A stretch of 5,131 nucleotides of DNA. Source: Spirochaetaceae bacterium (GTDB lineage Bacteria > Spirochaetota > Spirochaetia > SZUA-6 > Fen-1364). Positions within the stretch are counted from its first letter, which is position 1. The number at the start of each line of letters is the position of its first letter. Below, piece by piece: positions 1 through 5,131 of the stretch. The notes beneath the pieces are model-generated. The model saw only the letters and a list, made by a program, of their open reading frames with translations, was not told where the DNA came from and ran no database searches. Location: NCBI GenBank assembly GCA_003154555.1, contig PMDT01000129.1, forward strand, positions 1,679-6,809, in the 5' to 3' direction. Position numbers and translations under genes: made by a program.

Positions 1-254
1 GATTCCCCTGTCCGGTGATGGCGATAGTCGGGCTTGCGGGGCGCCAGCGTCTCGAGCCATTCATCAATGTCCTGGATGAGACCCTGCTCGGCGTCATTCA
101 CATACACCGCAGCGGTGATGTGCATCGCAGAGACCAGGACCATTCCCTCGCGGCATCCGCTTGCGCTGACCGCGGCTTCCACCTTTTCGGTGATGTTGAC
201 GTATTCGCGCTCTTTGCGCGTGTTGAATGTCAGATATTCGGTATGAAACTTCAT
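1..254 (-). CDS. yjbQ: YjbQ/UPF0047 family protein, 3'-truncated by window edge
   Basis: The first 84 codons of a YjbQ/UPF0047 family protein are present; the family is usually about 130-140 residues, so roughly the last 50 are missing beyond base 1. The translation shows family signatures: an N-terminal [12 protein letters not shown] strand, the core [13 protein letters not shown] (residues 42-54, with conserved His45), the [11 protein letters not shown] segment (62-72) and the YRHHRTGE motif (77-84). Start ATG at 252-254 has a GGAG ribosome site at 261-264, six bases upstream. E. coli YjbQ has been reported to have weak thiamine-phosphate synthase activity, hence the database name 'secondary thiamine-phosphate synthase'; its real cellular role is not settled. 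It is the last gene visible of a same-strand run behind the acyltransferase, 86 bp downstream of it. The family identification is firm; the function is not. Confidence 0.93.
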   Translation of the reverse strand, partial: MKFHTEYLTFNTRKEREYVNITEKVEAAVSASGCREGMVLVSAMHITAAVYVNDAEQGLIQDIDEWLETLAPRKPDYRHHRTGE

Positions 255-294
255 CTTCGTCTCCGTGTTCTTGAGTAAAAACTACACTGTCTTG

Positions 295-320
295 CGACCG
301 CGGGTCTACCCGCGCCGTCG
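295..320 (-). terminator. GC-rich hairpin between acyltransferase and yjbQ; possible weak terminator
   Basis: A perfect 6-bp stem CGCGGG/CCCGCG (299-304 with 309-314) closes a 4-base loop. It extends outward by CGAC/GTCG (295-298 with 317-320) past a two-base bulge at 315-316. It sits 21 bp past the acyltransferase stop codon. Read on the minus strand, the only T-run is five Ts at 277-281, about 13 bases beyond the stem, which is too far for a classical Rho-independent terminator. It may instead be an attenuating or mRNA-stabilising structure between the two genes. The rest of 255-340 shows no convincing promoter. Confidence 0.35.
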
Positions 321-340
321 TTACGGTGTGGCCTGTCGGC

Positions 341-1231
341 TTATGCCGCACTTACCTTCATCGCCGACCACTTCTTCCACTGGTACCACTGCTCGGGGTA
401 CAGGGTGACGTACTTCTGCCACAGCTCGAGGCAGCCGCGGGCGGTGCTTTCCGGCTTCGTGAGCACGGACACGTCCTCCAGAATGAGGGTGTAGCGGCTG
501 CGGCCCGTTCTCCGGAGGAACGCGGCCACGACCGGGGCGCCGGATCTGTGGGAGAGGACGTCGATGGTGTTGTCGAAGAAGAGCTCGCGGCCGAAAAGGT
601 TGATGGTCTGGCTCTTGCGCCGTCTCCAGGCGTCCACCTCGTCGCACTGCGTCATGAGCACCCGGTTGGACTTCAGGGACTGCATGGCGCGGAGGAAGAT
701 GGAGCCGCCGTACGCGGAGGAAATGAGCTCCGTATCCCTGTTTGCGATCTTTTCCTGGAGGCTCTTCGCGAGCTTCGCTGTCGCGCATTCGAGGATCACG
801 CTCGTGGGCACGGATTCCATGTGGAGCACCCAGGGGATGAACTCGACTGCTCCCCAGTGGGCGGTCACCAGGATGCAGCCCTTGCCCTGCTCGAGGGCCT
901 TGTGCAGCAGCTCTGCTCCCTGCACCTCGAAATGAGAGCGTACATATTTATTCACCGTCGGATAGTCCAGATATGCGGAGAACATCTTTTCGAAGTAATG
1001 GGTGAAAATGCCCTTGAATGTCTCCCGCACGACCGTGCGGATGTAGCTCTCGTCCTGCCCTGCCAGAACGTCACGGACATTGCGCTCGATCACGCGCTTT
1101 TCATGGCGGTTGATCAGGTAGTACAGGAACCCGACGATGTGCAGGTAACGCTGGGCGACCCGGGGGCTCATGTGCCGGAAAAGGAAGATATTGACCGGCG
1201 ACTGGAAGAAAACGGAGATGTTCAGCTTCAT
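341..1231 (-). CDS. LpxL/HtrB-family lysophospholipid / lipid A acyltransferase
   Basis: This is a complete 296-residue member of the bacterial lipid A biosynthesis acyltransferase (LpxL/LpxM/HtrB) superfamily. Such inner-membrane enzymes move an acyl chain from acyl-ACP to a lipid A precursor or related lipid on the cytoplasmic face. Visible motifs: the catalytic HX4E dyad His125-Glu130 in TAHWGAVEF; the second block MTQCDEVD (193-200) followed by NLFGRELFF (211-219); SGAPVVAAFLRR (230-241); and the C-terminal signature YPEQWYQWKKW (278-288). A hydrophobic stretch near residues 27-40 suits the usual N-terminal membrane anchor. Length is near the family norm of about 300. Start ATG (1229-1231) is supported by a perfect AGGAGG (1237-1242) five bases upstream, which lies inside a hairpin. 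It follows the HD-GYP gene by 75 bp on the same strand. I cannot tell lauroyl from myristoyl transfer, or lipid A from another lipid acceptor, so no symbol is given. Confidence 0.9.
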   Translation of the reverse strand: MKLNISVFFQSPVNIFLFRHMSPRVAQRYLHIVGFLYYLINRHEKRVIERNVRDVLAGQDESYIRTVVRETFKGIFTHYFEKMFSAYLDYPTVNKYVRSHFEVQGAELLHKALEQGKGCILVTAHWGAVEFIPWVLHMESVPTSVILECATAKLAKSLQEKIANRDTELISSAYGGSIFLRAMQSLKSNRVLMTQCDEVDAWRRRKSQTINLFGRELFFDNTIDVLSHRSGAPVVAAFLRRTGRSRYTLILEDVSVLTKPESTARGCLELWQKYVTLYPEQWYQWKKWSAMKVSAA

Positions 1232-1235
1232 ACGA

Positions 1236-1277
1236 TCCTCCTAGGGGTGGTTTATGCCCAATTCCACCATAGGAGGA
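1236..1277 (-). promoter_or_regulatory. Leader hairpin sequestering the acyltransferase Shine-Dalgarno
   Basis: An inverted repeat pairs TCCTCCTA (1236-1243) perfectly with TAGGAGGA (1270-1277). After a 2-by-1 internal mismatch, GGTGG (1246-1250) pairs with CCACC (1264-1268), leaving a 13-base loop (1251-1263). In the minus-strand transcript the 3' arm carries the complete AGGAGG ribosome-binding site (1237-1242) of the acyltransferase, whose ATG begins five bases after that site. The fold would therefore hide the site from the ribosome. No T-run follows the hairpin on the minus strand, so it is not a terminator of the upstream HD-GYP gene. The repeat is seen directly; translational control is inference. 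Confidence 0.6.
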
Positions 1278-1306
1278 ATGGAGATGCAAGCTTTTTTTTA
1301 TGTATT

Positions 1307-3148
1307 CTACTTTTTGGTGGAAACGCTTAGATTTTCGGGCATGACGACTGATTCGTAAACGCAGAGGAACGCATCGCCGACTTTTTCGGAGAACTGGGTG
1401 TTGAGGTTCTTACGTATCTCCCGTGCAGCCTGCTTGGAAGGCATGCCCTTACGGTAGGGGCGGGACGATGTCATTGCATCGAAGGCGTCCGCAATGGAAA
1501 CGATCTGGGCGCCGAGCGGGATATCATCACCGGCAAGCTTGTCGGGGTAGCCCCTTCCGTCCCACCTCTCGTGGTGGTTGCGGATAAGGTACATGTGGCT
1601 CCTGATGAACTCTATGGGCTGGAGGATTTCCACCCCCTTAAGCGGGTGCTTCTGAATGATCTTGAGCTCCGCATCAGTGAGCCGCTTGGGGCTGCGGACG
1701 ATCGATTCGGGGATTCCGATCTTGCCGACGTCGTGGAGGATGCTGCCGAAGCGCAGGTACTCGATTTCGTCTTCCGACACGCCCAGCTTGCGGGCAACTT
1801 CCACCGCCATGCGCGACACCCTCTCAGAATGGCCGCGCGTGTAAGTGTCCTTCTCCTCGATGGCCTGCACGAGCGCCCGCACAGCGCTCACGTAGCTCGT
1901 CTTCAGCTCCTCGTCCAGGCGCGCACGCAGGAAGACAGTGGCGATATTGTTCGCAAAGATGGAGAGAAACTCCGTGTCACTCGTCGTGAGCTTCTTGTCT
2001 GCGCCCCTGCGATCCGCGCCGAGGATGCCGATGATGCGCTCCTCCGTGCGCAACGGGCAGACGATGAAGGAGCTGGGCCGGAAATCCGCGAGAATGCGGT
2101 TCGTCGGGTTGAGACCTGCCGCCTGCACGTCGCGGATGAGCACGGGTCTCCCCCGCTTCATGACCTTCACCATGAGGTTCTGGTCCCGCGTCAGGGGGAT
2201 GCGGTAATTGCGGAGCTTTTCCATCGCTTGCGTGGATTCCCCCACGCCGTAGCTGTATTCCAGATACTCTCCCGTCGGGTTCACGAGCATGATCATGGCA
2301 CGGTCGAAGCCGAATACCTCGACGATCGGCGTCATGGTCTGCTGGAGCACCTGGCGCGTGTCGGCGACGGAAACCATGGTGCGCGTGGCGTTGTTGATCG
2401 CCTTCAGCATCGTCACCTTCTGGCTCAGCGCCGCGTTGAGCAGGGAGAGCTCGTCGTACTTCTCCCGCAGAAGCGCCTTGTCGCGATCGATCTCCTCCAG
2501 CGCCGTGTACAGGTTGGACTTGCGCGTCAGGAGCCCCGACAGGACGCTGCGGAAGCGCCCCCATCCGACGCTCCAGGTCAGGGTGATCTCGCAGAAGGGC
2601 TGGCCCTCGAACTGGCAGGAGCTTTCCACCACGTGTGCCGCCGCCTGCCCCCAGATGGTCGGGATCGCGCTGTAGATTCCCTTGTTGTACGAGCAGACAT
2701 CCTTGGACGATGTGACCGCGTCGCGCCAATGCCAGCGGATCACCGCCCGGCCGGGCGAATCGTAGAGCAGCTCAACGATCTTCGTGCTGTTGAGCTTCGT
2801 ATTCAGGAGATTCATGCGGCGCAGGGCGAGGCGCGGCGAGGAGAAGATCTTCATGAAGATATTCTGCCAGTAGCCGAACTCCCTGTTGAGCACGGAGTCG
2901 AACCCGATCTCGAATCCGACGTTGTTGTTCCCCGTGATCAGGCGCGCCTTTTCCAGCAGCCTGACGAAGAACCCGGAGGGAATCCAGTTGTTCTCATCGG
3001 TGAGGAATCGCTCAAGATCCGGCATATCCGCCCAGGGGGAGGGCAGATCGCGGAGCAGTTCCCCGAGGGAGGACGGATGCTTCTTGCGAATGAACTCGAT
3101 GATCGCCCTGCTGTTGAGGCAGCTGACGTTGTTGCCTTCCTGCGGCAC
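1307..3148 (-). CDS. GAF / HD-GYP domain protein, probable cyclic-di-GMP phosphodiesterase
   Basis: This 613-residue soluble signalling protein has no predicted membrane segment. Residues ~1-200 are a conserved-looking N-terminal region (ERFLTDENNWIPSG at 46-59, YNKGIYSAIPTIWG at 154-167, then a C..EG..FCEI pattern near 178-188), probably a sensory domain and loosely V4R/HNOB-like. Residues ~212-250 are charged and heptad-like, a likely coiled coil. Residues ~251-410 form a GAF domain. Residues ~415-600 are HD-GYP: RGHSERV (438-444), the HD pair His472-Asp473 followed by VGKIGIP, His501-Pro502, the hallmark HHERWDGRGYP (525-535), and DAFDAMTSSRPYR (554-566). All expected metal ligands are present, so c-di-GMP hydrolysis is likely. 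The start is GTG (3146-3148) with AAGGGA (3154-3159) five bases upstream and an in-frame TAG shortly before; no good in-frame ATG lies near. The GAF and N-terminal ligands are unknown. Confidence 0.92.
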   Translation of the reverse strand: MPQEGNNVSCLNSRAIIEFIRKKHPSSLGELLRDLPSPWADMPDLERFLTDENNWIPSGFFVRLLEKARLITGNNNVGFEIGFDSVLNREFGYWQNIFMKIFSSPRLALRRMNLLNTKLNSTKIVELLYDSPGRAVIRWHWRDAVTSSKDVCSYNKGIYSAIPTIWGQAAAHVVESSCQFEGQPFCEITLTWSVGWGRFRSVLSGLLTRKSNLYTALEEIDRDKALLREKYDELSLLNAALSQKVTMLKAINNATRTMVSVADTRQVLQQTMTPIVEVFGFDRAMIMLVNPTGEYLEYSYGVGESTQAMEKLRNYRIPLTRDQNLMVKVMKRGRPVLIRDVQAAGLNPTNRILADFRPSSFIVCPLRTEERIIGILGADRRGADKKLTTSDTEFLSIFANNIATVFLRARLDEELKTSYVSAVRALVQAIEEKDTYTRGHSERVSRMAVEVARKLGVSEDEIEYLRFGSILHDVGKIGIPESIVRSPKRLTDAELKIIQKHPLKGVEILQPIEFIRSHMYLIRNHHERWDGRGYPDKLAGDDIPLGAQIVSIADAFDAMTSSRPYRKGMPSKQAAREIRKNLNTQFSEKVGDAFLCVYESVVMPENLSVSTKK

Positions 3149-3153
3149 ACTAA

Positions 3154-3159
3154 TCCCTT
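3154..3159 (-). promoter_or_regulatory. Ribosome-binding site fixing the GTG start of the HD-GYP gene
   Basis: AAGGGA on the minus strand lies five bases before the GTG at 3146-3148. It is the only good ribosome site near the 5' end, and it decides the non-ATG start because the frame upstream contains no ATG before an in-frame TAG. Confidence 0.6.
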
Positions 3160-3240
3160 CGCGCCCTTGGCTGAGAATAGACTACTCCCTACACGTCTTG
3201 TATCGACACCTAGAGTATCAGAATTCTCCTATATTGAGGA

Positions 3241-3256
3241 AAAAACCTTGGTTTTT
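3241..3256. repeat. Short AT-rich inverted repeat
   Basis: AAAAACC (3241-3247) and GGTTTTT (3250-3256) are exact reverse complements around a two-base centre. It could be an operator half-site pair or simply A-tract/T-tract DNA with intrinsic curvature lying between the two divergent genes. It has no GC-rich stem, so a terminator role is unlikely. Confidence 0.4.
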
Positions 3257-3267
3257 CGCAATGAAAC

Positions 3268-3283
3268 AGGAATTGCAATTCCT
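3268..3283. promoter_or_regulatory. Perfect 16-bp palindrome, candidate operator
   Basis: AGGAATTGCAATTCCT reads identically on both strands across all 16 bases. Its last base is the first base of the -35 hexamer of the plus-strand promoter, a position typical for a dimeric regulator that either blocks or contacts RNA polymerase. It lies 120 bp upstream of the HD-GYP start on the other strand, so it could also act on that gene. The binding protein is not identifiable from this window. Confidence 0.5.
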
Positions 3284-3311
3284 TGACTTGTTCATATCGT
3301 AGTCATATAAA
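3283..3311 (+). promoter_or_regulatory. Sigma70-type promoter for the epimerase-like gene
   Basis: TTGACT (3283-3288) and TATAAA (3306-3311) each match the consensus at five of six positions and are separated by the optimal 17 bases. Transcription would begin near 3318, giving a leader of about 73 bases before the ATG at 3391. It is the best promoter match in the window. Confidence 0.7.
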
Positions 3312-3320
3312 CGACGTGCC

Positions 3321-3375
3321 GTGGACGGATGCGGGGCTGCTTGCGCCGCTGCTTCGAAGGCGGTAGCATCCGCAC
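3321..3375 (+). promoter_or_regulatory. Inverted repeat in the 5' leader of the epimerase-like gene
   Basis: CGGATGC (3326-3332) pairs with GCATCCG (3366-3372). GTG (3321-3323) then pairs with CAC (3373-3375) past a two-base bulge. The 33-base interior contains further short complementary stretches, including CGCC/GGCG (3344-3347 with 3359-3362). The structure would occupy most of the leader and end three bases before the ribosome-binding site GAGGAG (3379-3384). No U-run follows, so it is not a terminator. I do not recognise a known riboswitch in it. Confidence 0.4.
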
Positions 3376-3390
3376 ATTGAGGAGCCCGAG

Positions 3391-4536
3391 ATGAAGATCG
3401 TGAGCGCCGTACTGCATTTTCTGCAGATTCCCTTTCGCCTGAGCATCAGCCATGGCGCCCGGGTCGGGCGGACCTTTTCCGACTCCATCGTCCTCCAGGT
3501 CAACTGCGGCGGGATCACAGGCTACGGGGAGGCGGTGCTGAGGGAGTACGTCTCCGGCTCACTCGGCGATGCGGCAGGCTTTCCCGAGCAGGCTGCGGCC
3601 GCAGTGTCGGGCCTCCTTGCGCCGTTGCGGGGACGCCCGCTCGCGTGGACGGACGTGGCCGAAGCACTGGCCGGCGTGTCCTGCCCGCCGGCAGTCCTTC
3701 CCCTGCTGTGCGCTGTGGAGTCTGCGCTTCTCTCCTGCGCCGCCGCCGAAACAAGCCGCGATCCCTGGTCCGTGCTGGGCATGGAGCCCGTCCGAAAGAG
3801 CGTCGTCTATGGCGGCGTTCTGCCCATGCTTCCCCTGGAAGCGGCCAGAAAGTACGTGGAGCTATGCGCCACCCTCGTGCTCCCGGATCTCAAGGTGAAG
3901 GTCGGGCCGGACGCGGGCTATAACGATGCAATCCTTTCCCTCTGCCGCGGGAGACTGGGCGACGCGTGCGATATCCGCGTCGATGCGAACTCGGCCTGGA
4001 CGTCTTCCGACGCCGACGCGCAGGCCGACATTTGCGCGCGCCACGGCATCCGGGTGATCGAGCAGCCCTTTCCCGCGGCCGCCCGCGACACCGATGCCGC
4101 GGCGGCACGGCTGGTGCAGCGCGGCTTCCGGCTCATGGCGGACGAGGGTGTGCTCACGTCCGAAGATGTCGGTTCACTTGCCGCTTCGGGGCTCGTCCAG
4201 GCGCTCAACCTGCGGCTGTCGAAAAACGGGGGGCTTCTGCGCCTTCTTTCCCTCGCGCGGGACGCCGACACGCGGGGCCTTTCGTACCAGATCGGCTGCA
4301 TGGTCGGCGAGACGGGCATCCTCTCCTGCATGGGCCGGCTGGCGGCATCGCTCCTGCCGCACCCGCTTTACGTCGAGGGAAGCTACGACGACCTCCTGCT
4401 GGAGCAGAACATCACGCGGCCGAGCTTCAGCTTCGGCCGCGGCGGCGTGGCCCCTCTCCTTCGCGAGCCAGGCATGGGGTACACGATCGATGAGGAAAGG
4501 CTTGCGGCAGTCAGCCGCGAGACGCGTCCGGTGTGA
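3391..4536 (+). CDS. Enolase-superfamily enzyme, dipeptide epimerase-like (MLE subgroup)
   Basis: This 381-residue protein belongs to the mandelate racemase/muconate lactonizing enzyme family, closest in pattern to L-Ala-D/L-Glu (dipeptide) epimerases. These enzymes abstract an alpha proton using paired lysines and Mg2+. The N-terminal capping domain shows PFRLSISHG (14-22) and GYGEAVLREYVSG (44-56), typical of dipeptide epimerases. The barrel has the KxK pair Lys168/Lys170, metal ligands Asp198 (DAN), Glu224 (EQP) and Asp251 (ADE), the opposing Lys278 (RLSKNGG) and GCMVGETGI (302-310). The usual C-terminal DxD that binds the substrate amino group is not evident; VEGSYDD (328-334) stands there. 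ATG at 3391 has GAGGAG (3379-3384) six bases upstream. It is a lone plus-strand gene with its own promoter, and its 3' end overlaps rlmE. Murein peptide recycling is possible; o-succinylbenzoate synthase or another racemase activity is not excluded. Confidence 0.88.
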   Translation: MKIVSAVLHFLQIPFRLSISHGARVGRTFSDSIVLQVNCGGITGYGEAVLREYVSGSLGDAAGFPEQAAAAVSGLLAPLRGRPLAWTDVAEALAGVSCPPAVLPLLCAVESALLSCAAAETSRDPWSVLGMEPVRKSVVYGGVLPMLPLEAARKYVELCATLVLPDLKVKVGPDAGYNDAILSLCRGRLGDACDIRVDANSAWTSSDADAQADICARHGIRVIEQPFPAAARDTDAAAARLVQRGFRLMADEGVLTSEDVGSLAASGLVQALNLRLSKNGGLLRLLSLARDADTRGLSYQIGCMVGETGILSCMGRLAASLLPHPLYVEGSYDDLLLEQNITRPSFSFGRGGVAPLLREPGMGYTIDEERLAAVSRETRPV

Positions 4537-5116
4537 ACCCCAGCCCGATGAAATAGGTTTCCATCGATTCTGATCTGCTTGCCTTGGGTTTGAATGCGCG
4601 CGCGCCGGTGAACATGCGTCTCATGCTCTCCAGCACCTCGCGTTCCTCACCGCCCTGGAAAATCTTCAGCACGCAGTTGCCACCGGGGGCGAGGCTCCGG
4701 GTGCAGACGGCGAGCACGTTGCGGGCGATCTCGGCGGAGCGCGCCGTGTCGAGCGTCCGATTGCCCGTTGTGGACGGCGCGGCGTCCGACACCACAAGGT
4801 CGAAGGGCCCGGCGGCGATAATACTCCCCGCAACAGGCTCGGCGGTGAAGTCACCGTGCAGGAAATGGTAGTTCTTGCGGGCAAGAAGCTTTGGATCCGG
4901 CAGGTTCAGGTCCACGCCTGTCACTCCACCGGCGCCCGCCAGCGTGTCCAGGAGCCAGAGGCTCCAGCTCCCGGGTGAGGCGCCCAGGTCGAGCACGCGT
5001 GTTCCCGGCCGCACGACCTTGTACTTCTGCTGGATTTCCTGGAGCTTGAATACGGACCGCGCGGGGTATCCCTCGTCCTTCGACTTCTGCCAGTAGTAGT
5101 CCGTTTTTTGCGCCAT
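4511..5116 (-). CDS. rlmE: 23S rRNA (uridine-2'-O)-methyltransferase RlmE (FtsJ/RrmJ)
   Basis: This 201-residue Rossmann-fold methyltransferase uses SAM to 2'-O-methylate the A-loop uridine of 23S rRNA (U2552 in E. coli) late in 50S assembly. The catalytic tetrad K-D-K-E is complete: Lys24 (YPARSVFKL), Asp111 (VVSDAAP), Lys151 (CVLKIFQGGE) and Glu186 (SMETYFIG). The spacing between them almost exactly matches E. coli RlmE (K38, D124, K164, E199). The SAM-binding motif I is VLDLGASPGSWS (41-52), followed by acidic Asp69 (GVDL) and Asp89 (GDF). It is about 8 residues shorter than the E. coli enzyme, through a shorter N-terminus. Start ATG (5114-5116) has GAGGAA (5120-5125) three bases upstream. 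Its last 26 bp lie antisense within the end of the epimerase gene, and no terminator is visible after its stop. Confidence 0.95.
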   Translation of the reverse strand: MAQKTDYYWQKSKDEGYPARSVFKLQEIQQKYKVVRPGTRVLDLGASPGSWSLWLLDTLAGAGGVTGVDLNLPDPKLLARKNYHFLHGDFTAEPVAGSIIAAGPFDLVVSDAAPSTTGNRTLDTARSAEIARNVLAVCTRSLAPGGNCVLKIFQGGEEREVLESMRRMFTGARAFKPKASRSESMETYFIGLGFTPDASRG

Positions 5117-5131
5117 CGCTTCCTCACCGTA

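Larger units (their letters stand above)
3149..3390. other. Divergent intergenic region between the HD-GYP and epimerase genes
   Basis: These 242 bp separate two divergently transcribed genes. The middle part (about 3181-3312) is clearly AT-richer than the flanking coding sequence, as expected of a promoter region. It contains an AT-rich inverted repeat AAAAACC-TT-GGTTTTT (3241-3256), a perfect 16-bp palindrome (3268-3283), a plus-strand sigma70-like promoter (3283-3311) and a structured leader (3321-3375). I found no minus-strand -35/-10 pair good enough to call for the HD-GYP gene, and no convincing small open reading frame. Confidence 0.7.

Noticed and set aside
1236..1299. Plus-strand hairpin (1236-1277) followed by eight Ts (1292-1299) as an intrinsic terminator.
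   Set aside because: The T-run starts 14 bases after the stem, and no plus-strand gene upstream would need it; on the minus strand the run is As located before the hairpin.
326..1330. A 334-codon plus-strand open frame antisense to the acyltransferase.
   Set aside because: It is another GC-bias shadow frame without recognisable domains or a supported ribosome site; the minus strand encodes clear acyltransferase motifs.
1278..1358. A 26-codon plus-strand frame starting at ATG 1278 directly after an AGGAGG (1271-1276).
   Set aside because: The AGGAGG is simply the other arm of the inverted repeat that hides the acyltransferase ribosome site. The spacing to the ATG is only one base, and most of the frame lies antisense to the HD-GYP 3' end.
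1571..3286. A 571-codon open frame on the plus strand, antisense to the HD-GYP gene.
   Set aside because: The product is rich in Arg, Glu, His, Ala, Leu and Val with no domain pattern. It arises because the G/C-rich third codon positions of the real gene suppress stops in this antisense frame. The minus-strand protein has full GAF and HD-GYP motifs.
3181..3310. Minus-strand promoter for the HD-GYP gene (for example TTGCGA with CAATAT, or a GATACT -10).
   Set aside because: Spacing is 19 bases for the first pair, and the second has no matching -35. None is clearly better than chance in this AT-rich stretch.
3966..4493. Plus-strand 175-codon and other frames overlapping the epimerase gene.
   Set aside because: They are Arg/Gly/Ala-rich alternate-frame shadows of a gene whose own frame carries all the enolase-superfamily catalytic residues.

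Overview
The window comes from a Gram-negative-type bacterium of moderately high GC. It carries a lipid-A-type acyltransferase gene, and third codon positions are strongly G/C-biased, which produces long meaningless antisense open frames. The gene mix (GAF/HD-GYP receiver-free phosphodiesterase, YjbQ, short RlmE) fits a deltaproteobacterial, spirochaete-like or related environmental lineage. Nothing in the sequence fixes the phylum, so this is inference. No mobile elements, tRNA, rRNA or CRISPR array are visible. This looks like chromosomal backbone.

Layout. Positions 1-254 (minus) hold the first 84 codons of a YjbQ/UPF0047 gene, cut by the window edge. Positions 341-1231 (minus) hold a complete LpxL/HtrB-type acyltransferase. 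Positions 1307-3148 (minus) hold a 613-residue signalling protein with a conserved N-terminal sensory region, a coiled coil, a GAF domain and a C-terminal HD-GYP domain with all its hallmark residues. A 242-bp AT-rich divergent intergenic region (3149-3390) follows. Positions 3391-4536 (plus) hold an enolase-superfamily enzyme related to dipeptide epimerases. Positions 4511-5116 (minus) hold RlmE (FtsJ), the 23S rRNA 2'-O-methyltransferase, whose 3' end overlaps the epimerase gene tail to tail by 26 bp.

How they may work together. The three left-hand genes run in one direction with gaps of 75 and 86 bp and could be cotranscribed (HD-GYP, acyltransferase, yjbQ), but no pathway obviously links them. 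The epimerase stands alone under its own good sigma70-type promoter (3283-3311).

The most unusual signals are regulatory. A 13-bp stem in the acyltransferase leader buries its whole Shine-Dalgarno sequence. A perfect 16-bp palindrome abuts the -35 box of the epimerase promoter, and a long-range inverted repeat lies in the epimerase 5' leader. The epimerase-like enzyme keeps the catalytic residues but lacks a recognisable DxD substrate motif, so its substrate is open. I found no convincing new multi-gene system here.
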